From assembly GCF_003013475.1 (NCBI RefSeq), contig NZ_PXZO01000049.1, forward strand, positions 1 through 64,000: a stretch of 64,000 bases of DNA. The letters are read 5' to 3'. The stretch is from Brevibacillus porteri. Its GTDB lineage: Bacteria > Bacillota > Bacilli > Brevibacillales > Brevibacillaceae. The position numbers and the translations under genes were made by a program. Shown here in pieces: positions 8,072-16,686 of this stretch; position 1 is the first letter of the stretch; each line of letters opens with the position of its first letter. The notes beneath the pieces are model-generated. The model ran no database searches, was not told the DNA's origin, and saw nothing but the letters and a program-made list of their open reading frames with translations.

Positions 8072-8108
8072 GAGGCCAAGCTGCAGACACAGCTTTGGTC
8101 TCTTTTTA
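8072..8108 (+). terminator. Terminator of toxin unit 1
   Basis: GAGGCCAAGCTG and CAGCTTTGGTCTC pair around a short loop and run into TTTTTA. Confidence 0.8.
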
Positions 8109-8500
8109 TTTTTTCCCTACACTGTGCTATAAAACACAAAGCAGGTACAAAATCACAATAAAACAAAAATACAAATACATTTTTGTATTATCAATATATC
8201 ACTCAAAGTAGTCCATTTACAACAACCACCTGATTGAGTTTGATTGAGTGATTGATCCTGATTTGCACACAACGGGAATGATTAGGGGCATCATGCAACA
8301 ATTTGGAACGCCGATATGATTCTCTGATTACTAGCATTGTCAAGACAGTCTTACGTGATTTATTTCGCAAATACAGAAAACTCGCATACTCTCCTAGCAC
8401 TTCACCGAAAAGGATAGTAAAATATGGAGAAGTACAAAGATACGGCTCCAAGGGTCAGCCAGCTTATCTCCCAGGTCAAAAACACGGGGAGGTGAGAAAT

Positions 8501-8596
8501 ATGGCAATTACATACGAAACAATGTCGCTCATGATACAGTCTGGGCTATTTCTGATCGCATTGTTAAGTTTCATTATGACCCCAAAAAAGAAATGA
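8501..8596 (+). CDS. Hol_Tox-like small hydrophobic peptide, 31 residues (copy 2)
   Basis: A paralogue of the peptide at 7856-7957: MAITYETMSLMIQSG, then LFLIALLSFIM and TPKKK. Roughly two thirds of residues agree with copy 1, and the changes keep the membrane span and the basic end. The leader has the same CTCCC that can pair with the GGGGAGG ribosome site. Longer in-frame extensions upstream exist but would read through the conserved untranslated leader, so the ATG at 8501 is chosen. Confidence 0.7.
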   Translation: MAITYETMSLMIQSGLFLIALLSFIMTPKKK

Positions 8597-8710
8597 CCAC
8601 CCTTGCCAGCAAGCATTCGGTGGTCACTCCAATGAGCTATTAAGCTGAGCCGCCCCTTTGAGGGAACGTCTTTGTACTACCAATAGAGTGTTGGCGCACT
8701 CTATTGTATT

Positions 8711-8747
8711 GAGGCCAAGCTGCAGATAGAGCTTTGGTCTCTTTTTA
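8711..8747 (+). terminator. Terminator of toxin unit 2
   Basis: GAGGCCAAGCTGC and GAGCTTTGGTCTC pair and are followed by TTTTTATTT. It matches the terminator of unit 1. Confidence 0.8.
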
Positions 8748-8869
8748 TTTTGTCCCTACCATGTGCTATCGATAACACAAAGGAGGTACGAAATCGCATT
8801 ATATAATAACACAAAAGCAAACCAGTTTTTGTACATCATAACATATTGGCAAGGTACGTTTAAAGTACC

Positions 8870-8946
8870 CCGAAAGTATATCTTCGGAACCCCCGAAGGT
8901 ACATCTACGGAAGTCCGAAGGTATGTCTACGGAAGTCCGGAAGTCC
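8870..8946 (+). repeat. 22-bp tandem repeats, about 3.5 copies
   Basis: Two exact-length units of the form CCGAAGGTAYRTCTACGGAAGT (8893-8914 and 8915-8936) are preceded by a diverged unit at 8870-8892 and followed by a partial one. No spacers separate them, so this is a minisatellite, not a CRISPR array. Confidence 0.7.
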
Positions 8947-8985
8947 ATTCATGGGTCAAGCCTCGTCATTGGCCGCAACATGATA

Positions 8986-9024
8986 AAAAGACCTACTTGC
9001 CATTTCAGGCAAGTAGGTCTTTTC
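8986..9024 (+). terminator. Rho-independent terminator
   Basis: AAGACCTACTTGCC and its complement pair around ATTTCA and are followed by TTTTC. The T runs on both sides allow use in either direction. The minus-strand pseudogene ending at 9084 is the nearest user. Confidence 0.7.
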
Positions 9025-9083
9025 TACAGTAGCTCCCCTGTTATCCCCTTGTTGCTGTGCAGCTACACCCTACACTTTATGGC

Positions 9084-9850
9084 TTAATCGAGATCAATGC
9101 CATCAAAGTTGAGGTTATTCAAGTCAATCTCTTCGTCTTCTTCTTTCGCTGCTGCAGCTTCAATCTCCGCCATATCGATCTCCAACTCAGACAAGTCTAA
9201 ATCGAGATCCAGGTTTTCATCATCAGCAACGGCAATTTTGGCGATGGAGTCTTACCGGTACGAAACAGCTTTTTGCTTTTGGACAAATTCCTCGTACTCT
9301 TTTACCAATCCCTTTGCCAAGTGCTGCGGCAATGCCTCCACCTTATAGAACGTGTAAGCAGATACGCGGAAGTCATGCTTATCTTGCAGATACCCACTAA
9401 AAACGGTACCACTTAACGGCAACTTTTCGATGAGCTCATTTTTTGCCTCATCCAGGAAGAAGCTCCCCATGTTCTCCAATTTCTTGTCCAGTACACCAAG
9501 CAGTCCAACATGGTGAACCTTGGCAAATTGAGTAACGCCATTTTCATCAGTTTCTTGTAGCGCTATCGGGTCGTGCAAGCTGTTAGCTGCCAAAGCAGAC
9601 GTAAACAGCCCTTTCAAATCATTCACATTGTTGATCTCTTCCACTTTTTTCGAATCTTTGCTGATGACCAATGATCCCGTTCCTTCCAGAACAATTCTCC
9701 GGAAGTCTTGAGAGTCAAAAGTAACTGATGTGCCTCCACCAAGACCAGCCGCAAAAAGTACCAACTCATCTTTCGGGCGTATGCTCTGGGTGATGAATGA
9801 TTTGAGTTTCTCGCGATTTTGTTTTCGCTACTGGTTGATAAAAACACAGA
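9084..9850 (-). pseudogene. Hypothetical protein gene with nonsense and frameshift lesions and an acidic tail
   Basis: The main open part (9252-9764) reads LVLFAAGLGGGTSVTFDSQDF through SGYLQDKHDFRVSAYTFYKVEALP. An in-frame TAA at 9252-9254 cuts it, yet the same frame continues to 9084 with a highly acidic tail (DENLDLDLDLSELEIDMAE). Upstream, one more A in the run at 9807-9809 (minus-strand AAA) would connect to SSENKIAR, but no start codon follows the next upstream stop. So the gene has lost its 5' end, is shifted once and is interrupted once. I do not recognise the family. Its upstream part overlaps head to head the N-terminus of the neighbouring GNAT gene, marking a rearrangement junction. 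Confidence 0.6.
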
Positions 9851-9873
9851 CTCATAACCAGCAAATTATTTAT

Positions 9874-10416
9874 ATGAAAGAAGTGCTAGATGGCAGCCTG
9901 CCAGATGGACAAAAGGGCGTGATTGCACTCGCAGAGCCTTGTCTGACGCGCGTACAGATTCCGAATATACTCGCCACACGTACCATGTGGTTGATGAAAC
10001 TAGCAGATCCAGAACGGCTTTTACCTGTGGGAGAATCACGAATACTGGAGTTATCTGAAGCACAGATCGTGGAGAATATGGCGGCAGAGCTCGGCATGAT
10101 TAGTTTTCGGGCGGAGGAAGTAGCAGAAATGCCACACATCGCACTCTGTTCGGAAGGAGGAGAGCCAATGGCCGTAGCCGGCTTTCATGTCTATGACGAA
10201 GCCTACGTCGAAATCGGGAACATTGGCACATCTGTCCATCATCGGCAAAAAGGGTTGGGTACGCAAATCAGTTCAGATATTTCCCGGATTGGCTTGGAGA
10301 AGTCTGATCATGTTTATTTAATTGTCTTTGCAGATAATCCCACGGCGATACACGTGTATGAGAAGCTCGGTTTTGTCACGGTATCTTCCTACGCTTTTAT
10401 CGAATTTCTCCTTTAG
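9874..10416 (+). CDS. GNAT-family N-acetyltransferase, possibly N-terminally shortened
   Basis: About 180 residues. The C-terminal half carries the acetyl-CoA site of the GNAT fold: VEIGNIGTSVHHRQKGLGTQ (the Q/R-x-x-G-x-G/A loop) followed by NPTAIHVYEKLGF. The layout resembles FR47-like acetyltransferases, which usually run 230-260 residues, so the first part may be lost. No good ribosome site precedes ATG 9874, and the open frame extends further 5' into the overlapping pseudogene. The substrate cannot be told from sequence. Function may be impaired if the N-terminal region is really missing. Confidence 0.65.
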   Translation: MKEVLDGSLPDGQKGVIALAEPCLTRVQIPNILATRTMWLMKLADPERLLPVGESRILELSEAQIVENMAAELGMISFRAEEVAEMPHIALCSEGGEPMAVAGFHVYDEAYVEIGNIGTSVHHRQKGLGTQISSDISRIGLEKSDHVYLIVFADNPTAIHVYEKLGFVTVSSYAFIEFLL

Positions 10417-10449
10417 AATAGAAAAAGAGAGGACAAGTGTCCCCTCCTA

Positions 10450-11859
10450 TCAGTTCAATCGGCCTTTAAATTCAACGGGTACGATCATCGTAAAGCAAGG
10501 TCCATCTGGATCGTTGCGGGCATCGATCGTCCCTTTATGTGCTTCCAAGACGGCACGGGCAATCGCGAGTCCAAGCCCATGCTTGCCCGACTTTCCTTTG
10601 CGGAAACGCTGGAATAAATTCGGCAGCAGCGCCTCCTCAATGGGTGGCCCATCATTGGAAATCGCGACGACGACGCTTTTTCCTGCGTGTCTCCCTGTGA
10701 TGGTAAGTCGGCTTTTGGCGTAACGCAGTTGATTTTCCATGATATTCACGAACGCAGTGCTCAATTGCTCGCCGTCTCCCTCCACGATCAAGTCGGCTGC
10801 CAGATTTAACTCCCACTCGATTTGCGGGTTGAGCACGGAAAGACGCTGCTTCAACAGGTGCATCATCTCTGACAGGTCGACGCGGTCGACTTGCATCATT
10901 TGAGAGACAGACTCGATCTTTGTGATATACAAGAGCTGTCCGACGACCTTTTCGAGACGCTTGCTCTCTTCCATGATGATGGAAAGCCCTTTTTCAGCCT
11001 GTGGGCCCTGAAAGACGCCTTCGATGAGGCCTTGCGTGTATCCTTGAATCGCCATGATTGGTGTTTTGAGCTCATGGGAAATATTTTGGACAAAATGTTG
11101 CTGTGACTCGTCGTATTCCTTCAGTTGGTTTTTCATCATATCGAATGAGCGGGCGAGCTGTCCGATCTCATCTCCGCGATCCATCGTAAGCGGGATATCG
11201 AACTGACGACGAGCGATTTTTTTACACAGCTCTTCAAGTGTGCGCAGCGGTCTGCTCAAATACCCGCTAAACCACACGGCCAACAACCAGCTTACGAGCA
11301 GCAGCAGACCAAATATGAACAAAAACTGACGTGTCAAAATCGAGTTGATCTGGTTGAGCTCCTGTTCCTTGGAGAACAGCACCATGTAGTAGGGGAAGCC
11401 GTGGTAATCCATTTTTTTGCTGACGAACAAATAGCTCTCGGCTCCACGGTCCAGCGAACCATGCTGGAGCTTGTTGCTTGGATACGAGGCGGCTTGTCGG
11501 AACAACTCCTTGGCATCCTCGTAGGGAATGCGGCCATTGCTTCGGCTGCCCAGCTCTCGTCCGTTCTCAGCATAGACGATCATATCAAATGAGTACTCAT
11601 AACGTTGGAGCAAGAGCTGTAAAAAGTAAGGGGCCGCAGCCGGAACAGGCAGCAGCTCATTATGCTCGTTGAAGGAGATATGCTGTGATAATGTGTAAAA
11701 CTCTTCTTCCAAGAGCGTGTAAGTGTTGGATACCAGATACTGTTTGACAGCCAATGGATACCCGATGCCAAGGCCAACCCCGAGGACGCTTGTCAGGATC
11801 ATGAACAAAATGAGGATTTGCCTGGAAATCGGCAGGTTTTTCAGTCGGAATTTGCTCAT
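10450..11859 (-). CDS. cssS: Sensor histidine kinase, CssS-like
   Basis: A 469-residue membrane kinase. A transmembrane span near 14-36, an extracellular domain of about 130 residues, a second span near 175-198 (FIFGLLLLVSWLLAVWF), a HAMP segment (PLRTLEELCKKIARRQF), the H-box SHELKTP with His262 as phosphorylation site, and N, G1 and G2 ATP-binding boxes (NQLRYAKSRL, SNDGPPIEE, GKHGLGLAI). Similarity to B. subtilis CssS, which senses misfolded secreted proteins, is suggested by kinase-core wording and by the clearly CssR-like partner. Start and partner stop overlap by four bases (ATGA), so translation is coupled. No htrA target gene lies in this window. Confidence 0.85.
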   Translation of the reverse strand: MSKFRLKNLPISRQILILFMILTSVLGVGLGIGYPLAVKQYLVSNTYTLLEEEFYTLSQHISFNEHNELLPVPAAAPYFLQLLLQRYEYSFDMIVYAENGRELGSRSNGRIPYEDAKELFRQAASYPSNKLQHGSLDRGAESYLFVSKKMDYHGFPYYMVLFSKEQELNQINSILTRQFLFIFGLLLLVSWLLAVWFSGYLSRPLRTLEELCKKIARRQFDIPLTMDRGDEIGQLARSFDMMKNQLKEYDESQQHFVQNISHELKTPIMAIQGYTQGLIEGVFQGPQAEKGLSIIMEESKRLEKVVGQLLYITKIESVSQMMQVDRVDLSEMMHLLKQRLSVLNPQIEWELNLAADLIVEGDGEQLSTAFVNIMENQLRYAKSRLTITGRHAGKSVVVAISNDGPPIEEALLPNLFQRFRKGKSGKHGLGLAIARAVLEAHKGTIDARNDPDGPCFTMIVPVEFKGRLN

Positions 11860-12557
11860 ATACGTGTCATTCGGTAGCCGAAGCCATAGACCGTCTCCAA
11901 TGGAAACTTGGGCATTTTTTTGCGGATGCGCTTCACCAAGTCATCGACAGCCCTGTCTGAGCCAATGTAGTCTTCCCCCCAGATGGAGGTCAGAATCTGC
12001 TCGCGATTCAAGGCCAAGCCTTGATTGTGCAAAAGGTAGACGATGAGCTCGAATTCTTTTGTGGTTAAATCAATGAGTTCGTCGCCTTCTTTTACTTGTC
12101 TGCCTTTTTCTGAGATCATATAAGGATCAACCGTTACCCAATCTTGGAAAGTTTGGGTAGAGGAAGCAGTGGCACCGGGCTTTTCATAGGTGCGCTGTAG
12201 CAGCTTTTTCGCACGGATGACCAGTTCGCGTGGTAGAAAAGGCTTCGCCAAGTAGTCATCGCTGCCCAGTTCCAGTCCGATGATTTTATCGACATCTTGA
12301 TCGCGAGCGGAGATGAAGATGATCGGGACATTTGATTTTTCACGAATGAGACGCAAGAGCTCATAGCCGTCGATGTCGGGCATCATGATGTCCAATATCC
12401 ACAAATGTGGTTGTGTATCTTCATCAAGTAACGGCAAGACGTCCTTGCCACTAGAAAACGCTTTCACCTGCAATCCGGCACTTTGCAAATACGATTGCAA
12501 GAGCTCCAACAGGTTTGTTTCATCGTCCACCAGATAGACGAGGTAGGGGGTATTCAT
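11856..12557 (-). CDS. cssR: Response regulator, OmpR/PhoB family, CssR-like
   Basis: A 233-residue regulator. Receiver domain 1-120 with acidic pocket Asp11/Asp12 and phospho-acceptor Asp56 in LWILDIMMPD, then a winged helix ending VDDLVKRIRKKMP and ETVYGFGYRM. Long stretches (FISARDQDVDKIIGLELGS, KPFLPRELVIR) match B. subtilis CssR as I remember it, which with CssS induces htrA and htrB in secretion stress. AGCGAGG lies nine bases before ATG 12557, preferred over an upstream in-frame ATG at 12590. It is divergent from yerB across a 176-base gap that must hold both promoters. Confidence 0.85.
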   Translation of the reverse strand: MNTPYLVYLVDDETNLLELLQSYLQSAGLQVKAFSSGKDVLPLLDEDTQPHLWILDIMMPDIDGYELLRLIREKSNVPIIFISARDQDVDKIIGLELGSDDYLAKPFLPRELVIRAKKLLQRTYEKPGATASSTQTFQDWVTVDPYMISEKGRQVKEGDELIDLTTKEFELIVYLLHNQGLALNREQILTSIWGEDYIGSDRAVDDLVKRIRKKMPKFPLETVYGFGYRMTRI

Positions 12558-12733
12558 AGATTGTGGCCTCGCTTTGCATCTGTTTTTCATTATTGTAGCA
12601 TAGCCAAAAACAAGATGTGTGGCACGGGCGTATGAGAATCGTGGAAAACGTGTGGAAGCAGGATTCCCCTGTATCCTTCTGGAAAAAGAAACAGGGAAAA
12701 AAAGACAACGAGAGATGGAAAGGAGCGATTCAT

Positions 12734-13789
12734 ATGAAACGAACAGTCAAATCGTCTCTCATGGTATTAGCCTTCATGCTCTTAACAACGGCCTGCGCTC
12801 AAAAGCCGGTGGACACCCAACCTAGTCCGCAGATACCCGATCCGATTGTGCAAACGCCACCGGAAACGAATCAGCCCGTCGAGTATGCGTATAAGGCACC
12901 GATGACAGGACTTGGCAGTCACGAAAACCTGGGAAGCAAACGCCCGATCATGGTAATGATCAACAACGCGCCGCCCGCCCGTCCACAAACAGGTGTCAAC
13001 AAAGCGGATATGATTTATGAGGTATTGTCAGAAGGGGAAATGACCCGCTTTCTTGCGATATTTCAAAGCCAAAAACCAGAAGTAATTGGACCTGTCCGCA
13101 GTATCCGCCCTTATTTTATCCAGATCGGGAACGGCTTTGATGCGGTCCTCGTGCACGCAGGAGGCAGTCCGGATGCGCTGGAAACCTTGGCGAGAAAAGA
13201 CTACAGCCATCTGGATGAAATTCCGAACGGTCAATACTTTTGGCGAGAAAAATTCCGGAAAATGCCACATAATCTGTACACCAAGCCAGAGCTCTTGGAA
13301 AAAGCGATGCAGGATAAAGGGATGCGTCAAACGGCAGAGGTGCCTCACTTCACTTTCCTGAAGGAGGACGCTGAGATCAAGGAAGGCGAGCCTGCAACAC
13401 AGGTAGATCTGACTTTCCACTCATTGAATAAAGCTGCTTTTACCTATGATGCCGAGCAAAAGAAATACATGCGCTTTACGGCAGGTAAGCCGCATTTGGA
13501 CTTGAGCGACAAGAAACAGTTGTCCACGACCAATTTGTTGGTCATCTCTGCCAAACACCGCGTGCTGGATAAAGAAGGGCGTCTATCGGTCGATGTAATC
13601 GGGCCGGGGGACGGTTATTTATTCCAGCAAGGAAAAGCACGCAAGGTCAAATGGAAGCGCAGCAATGGTGTCATCCGTGCCTATGAGGACGCGGCTTTGA
13701 CGCAAGAGGCACCGCTTTTGCCAGGAAATACATGGGTGGCGATATTGTCGACCTCACCAGGTCTGTCGAAGTCGCTCAAGTTCCAGTAA
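12734..13789 (+). CDS. yerB: DUF3048 lipoprotein YerB
   Basis: A 351-residue lipoprotein: basic start MKRTVKSS, hydrophobic span and lipobox LTTAC, followed by a Pro/Gln/Thr-rich linker. The body begins with the DUF3048 signature region (RPIMVMINNAPPARPQTGVN, IYEVLSEGEMTRFLAIF), then VGPVRSIRPYF. The family's biochemical role is unknown. AAAGGAG precedes ATG 12734. It heads the yerB-yerC-pcrB row conserved in Bacilli. Confidence 0.9.
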   Translation: MKRTVKSSLMVLAFMLLTTACAQKPVDTQPSPQIPDPIVQTPPETNQPVEYAYKAPMTGLGSHENLGSKRPIMVMINNAPPARPQTGVNKADMIYEVLSEGEMTRFLAIFQSQKPEVIGPVRSIRPYFIQIGNGFDAVLVHAGGSPDALETLARKDYSHLDEIPNGQYFWREKFRKMPHNLYTKPELLEKAMQDKGMRQTAEVPHFTFLKEDAEIKEGEPATQVDLTFHSLNKAAFTYDAEQKKYMRFTAGKPHLDLSDKKQLSTTNLLVISAKHRVLDKEGRLSVDVIGPGDGYLFQQGKARKVKWKRSNGVIRAYEDAALTQEAPLLPGNTWVAILSTSPGLSKSLKFQ

Positions 13790-13908
13790 GGATTAGGGCT
13801 TGCGGATGAAGGCGGTTTCTTCTAAGATAATTGTTAAAGCTTTAGTGCTTAAAAATTGTACAGTGAGAAACCGTTCGAAAGACGGACTATATAACAGAGG
13901 TGACAGAC

Positions 13909-14199
13909 ATGCAATTGGAAAAATTAAAAGGAAAAGGGCTCGAACAGTTGTTTGAAGCTGTTCTTTCCCTGGAAACGATGGAAGAGTGCTATCAATTTTT
14001 TGACGATTTGTGCACGGTGAACGAAATGCAGTCGCTCGCACAGCGCCTGGAAGTAGCGAGAATGCTCCGCAAAGGCTTTACTTACAATCAGATTGAAGCA
14101 GAGACCGGCGCAAGTACGGCGACTATTTCCCGTGTCAAACGCTGTTTGAACTATGGAAATGACGGATACCAGATGGCGCTTGAGCGGATCGGAAAATAG
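13909..14199 (+). CDS. yerC: TrpR-like YerC/YecD family regulator
   Basis: A 96-residue helical DNA-binding protein of the TrpR-like YerC/YecD group. The helix-turn-helix is visible as RKGFTYNQIEAETGASTATISRVKRC near 60-85. Family members have the Trp-repressor fold but their ligand and targets are not established. GAGGTGAC precedes ATG 13909, preferred to GTG 13900. It lies 17 bases before pcrB. Confidence 0.9.
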   Translation: MQLEKLKGKGLEQLFEAVLSLETMEECYQFFDDLCTVNEMQSLAQRLEVARMLRKGFTYNQIEAETGASTATISRVKRCLNYGNDGYQMALERIGK

Positions 14200-14216
14200 C
14201 TAGGAGGCAGGCAACG

Positions 14217-14912
14217 TTGATTGACTATCGTGGCTGGCGCCATACATTTAAACTAGACCCGGATAAAACAATCGATGACGAGGCCTTGGAGGCGATTTGC
14301 GAGTCCGGAACAGATGCGATCATTGTAGGCGGCACGTACGGTGTGACCTATGACAATACGCTCGAATTGATGTCGCGATTGCGACGTTACGCAGTACCGG
14401 CTGTCTTGGAGATTTCCTCACTGGATGCAGTTGTGCCGGGATTTGATTCGTACTTGATCCCGCTCGTACTGAACGCTGGCGATCCAGACTGGATTTTTGC
14501 TCCGCATGTATCGGGGCTTCAAGCGTTTGGCGCTTATATTCATTGGGATGAGATCATTACAGAAGGATATATTATCGCCAATCCAGATGCGGGCGTAGCA
14601 CATCTGACGAAAGCACGTCCGATTGCGGATGCCTCGCAGGCCAAAGCGTACGCACAGGTAGCGACGAACATATGTCGTTTGCCGATTGTCTATATGGAGT
14701 ACAGCGGTACATACGGCGATCCGGCAATCGTGAAGGCTGCCAAGGCAGGCGCGGGCGAAGCCCACCTCTTTTATGGTGGCGGGATTCGCAACCCGGAGCA
14801 AGCGGCAGAAATGGCTGCGATTGCAGATACGGTTGTCGTAGGGAATGTCATCTATGACGATCTAGCTGCTGCATTAGCTACTTTGAAGGCTGTAAAAGGA
14901 ACCGAAATCTAA
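14217..14912 (+). CDS. pcrB: Heptaprenylglyceryl phosphate synthase PcrB
   Basis: A 231-residue TIM-barrel prenyltransferase. It joins heptaprenyl diphosphate to glycerol-1-phosphate, the route to archaeal-type ether lipids in Firmicutes. Family marks: FKLDPDK at the start, ICESGTDAIIVGGT, VLEISSLDAVVPGFD, the EGYIIANPDAGVAHLT helix segment, YMEYSGTYGD and the phosphate-binding LFYGGGIRN. The start is TTG 14217 after TAGGAGG. In B. subtilis pcrB is followed directly by pcrA-ligA; here a terminator and 16 kb of other genes come first. Confidence 0.93.
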   Translation: MIDYRGWRHTFKLDPDKTIDDEALEAICESGTDAIIVGGTYGVTYDNTLELMSRLRRYAVPAVLEISSLDAVVPGFDSYLIPLVLNAGDPDWIFAPHVSGLQAFGAYIHWDEIITEGYIIANPDAGVAHLTKARPIADASQAKAYAQVATNICRLPIVYMEYSGTYGDPAIVKAAKAGAGEAHLFYGGGIRNPEQAAEMAAIADTVVVGNVIYDDLAAALATLKAVKGTEI

Positions 14913-14917
14913 AAAAG

Positions 14918-14966
14918 ACCACCTTTCCCATGAGCTGTTACAGTTTCATGAGGAAAGGTGGTTTTT
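14918..14966 (+). terminator. Terminator after pcrB
   Basis: ACCACCTTTCC and GGAAAGGTGGT with an inner ATGA/TCAT pairing, then TTTTTC. A run of A on the left side allows it to serve the convergent anti-sigma gene too. Confidence 0.85.
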
Positions 14967-14976
14967 CATTTTTGGG

Positions 14977-16686
14977 TTACTTCTTCAACGGAATGGCTAC
15001 GCTCCAATCCATGTCTTTCTTTACGTTCACTTGCTCCTCGAAGGTAAACGTCAGCTCTTTCGGGATTACGTTCATATCTTCTTGGAGTGTACCTTTCATG
15101 ATAAAATTGCCCTTTTCATCTTTTGTTGTTGTGCCGAAGAAATAGAAACGGTACTCTTTCCCCTTGTCATCAACACCCTGAAAGTCATCTAAGTAGGCCA
15201 CACTTGGTGCCAAAGTTGCTTCAAACTGTAATGTACTACGTAGCATTTTATGTTTTTCAGACGTGATTGGGTTTGTTTTTGTTATCTCTTCTGAAGCAAA
15301 GTTTGAGAAAGTTAGCGTACTTCCATCGTGCTTTATCGTGACAGGCGCGGTCTTCAGTGTTTCAGTGGACAGCTTTTGCTTAAAATTCGAAGGAATCTGA
15401 TCGTAATTATCGCCCACTCTAAAGGTTAGATTTTTATCCGCCGGCAAGGAATGAAAGGTGATGAAGTGAATATCTTTGTCGTCGGTTGCACGAACGAAAT
15501 ACTCCCTGCTAACATTTTTGAAAAATGGATTCGGCTCTTCCCCAAATTCACTCGTTAGATCAAGATTGCTCCAGGCTGCGAGCACAGCTCCTTTGTCGTC
15601 CACAACTTCATAAGTTAAGGATTGGGAACTACCACTTCCTTCTGTATTCTCGATAACGAATTCAGTCTGTCCAGGTGTCACCGTTACTTGCTTCAGATTA
15701 ATCACTTCGCCATTGGGAGCGGTATAATGCTCGTTGATGGGAACAATTTTTGTTTCTTTTTTTGCTTTGGAAATATCAACAGGAATGGTCACGCTCCAAT
15801 TTCCGTCAACTTTGTCCAGCTTCTTGATGCTAAGCTCGATGTTCAGTTTGTCAGGAATCTTGCTGACATCTGTAAAATATCTGCTAATCGGTCGGCTGAC
15901 CATCAAGTACTCATCTTTTTCGCCGATGCTTTCCTTCTTGTTATAATTAAGATGGTACTTATCATTTGTCTCAAGAACGTTTCCATCTTCATCTGTGATT
16001 TTGATTTCATAGGTTTCGCTCCGTTCATCTTGACCTCCCAGTGGGAAATTCCGGAACAACTTTTCAAGCTGCTTGCCATTCTTATCCTTGAAGCCGAAAA
16101 TAATCCGGACATCCCTCGTGTCTGCCATGACTTCTCTTACTTCCAGCGTCATTCCGTTGTCGATGGCTTTCAAATCAAGCTTCTTGTTATAACCTTCTTC
16201 CAGTCCGCGCTGGATGAGGGGGTCCTCGGACGCTTCTTCTGCAAACAAGCTGCTCTCTGTTTGCTTCGGCTGTGATTTTATGGTAGCGGCATAGAAGTCA
16301 TTTACATAAGTCGCAAAAGATGGTGAAGTCAGTGTTCCAAAATAGACGACTGCTGCCATTCCTGCTACGGCGATAGTTGCTTTTTTCACGATATCCAGGC
16401 TCCTTTTCTTCCAATCGATTTTCTTCTGTAATTGATGTCTCTCTGATCGTTTCAGAACGTGTATGGGGTAAGGAGGCAGATTCACCATAATGTCATGAAT
16501 GACAGCATCGGTTGGCTCGTCTGTCGCTAGAGATTCTTCCGGATCTTCCAGCTCGTCCAGCTCCTGCTTTAACTTCAACTGGCAGTGACGGCATTCTTCC
16601 AAATGGGCTGCCATGACCTTGGCTTCCTCTGGCTCAAGCAGGTTGTATAGATACAAAGCAATTTGTCCTTTATCTAAACATTTCAT
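14977..16686 (-). CDS. Anti-sigma factor with zinc-finger head and DUF4179-like region
   Basis: A 569-residue membrane protein. Residues 1-40 form an anti-sigma zinc finger (MAAHLEECRHCQ, the H-x3-C-x2-C pattern). A single transmembrane helix sits near 105-125 (TIAVAGMAAVVYFG). The remaining 440 residues are extracytoplasmic, with a DUF4179-like part followed by beta-rich repeats (SLTYEVVDDKGAVLAAWS and similar). It would hold the partner ECF sigma at the membrane until an outside signal arrives. Its ATG overlaps the sigma stop by four bases. Confidence 0.85.
   Translation of the reverse strand: MKCLDKGQIALYLYNLLEPEEAKVMAAHLEECRHCQLKLKQELDELEDPEESLATDEPTDAVIHDIMVNLPPYPIHVLKRSERHQLQKKIDWKKRSLDIVKKATIAVAGMAAVVYFGTLTSPSFATYVNDFYAATIKSQPKQTESSLFAEEASEDPLIQRGLEEGYNKKLDLKAIDNGMTLEVREVMADTRDVRIIFGFKDKNGKQLEKLFRNFPLGGQDERSETYEIKITDEDGNVLETNDKYHLNYNKKESIGEKDEYLMVSRPISRYFTDVSKIPDKLNIELSIKKLDKVDGNWSVTIPVDISKAKKETKIVPINEHYTAPNGEVINLKQVTVTPGQTEFVIENTEGSGSSQSLTYEVVDDKGAVLAAWSNLDLTSEFGEEPNPFFKNVSREYFVRATDDKDIHFITFHSLPADKNLTFRVGDNYDQIPSNFKQKLSTETLKTAPVTIKHDGSTLTFSNFASEEITKTNPITSEKHKMLRSTLQFEATLAPSVAYLDDFQGVDDKGKEYRFYFFGTTTKDEKGNFIMKGTLQEDMNVIPKELTFTFEEQVNVKKDMDWSVAIPLKK

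Larger units (their letters stand above)
7760..8165 (+). repeat. Tandem duplicate unit 1 (type I toxin-like locus)
   Basis: This unit and the one at about 8405-8815 align along their length: a GTAAAAT promoter-like box, a conserved leader (GGGTCAGCCAGCTTATCTCC), the toxin frame, an almost identical downstream segment (GAGCCGCCCCTTTGAGGGAA onward), a hairpin, a terminator and a tail with GTGCTAT...AACACAAAG. The noncoding 3' part is better conserved between copies than the toxin codons. This points to selection on RNA. Confidence 0.75.
8405..8815 (+). repeat. Tandem duplicate unit 2 (type I toxin-like locus)
   Basis: The second copy of the unit described at 7760-8165, in the same orientation with about 240 bases between units. 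The linker 8166-8400 shows no supported gene; it is AT-rich at first, then of mixed composition. Confidence 0.75.

Noticed and set aside
8870-8946. CRISPR array
   Set aside because: Repeats are contiguous without spacers, and no cas gene is in the window.
8763-9032. An 89-codon open frame over the 22-bp repeats
   Set aside because: The reading frame is produced by the tandem repeats and runs into a terminator; no start signal.
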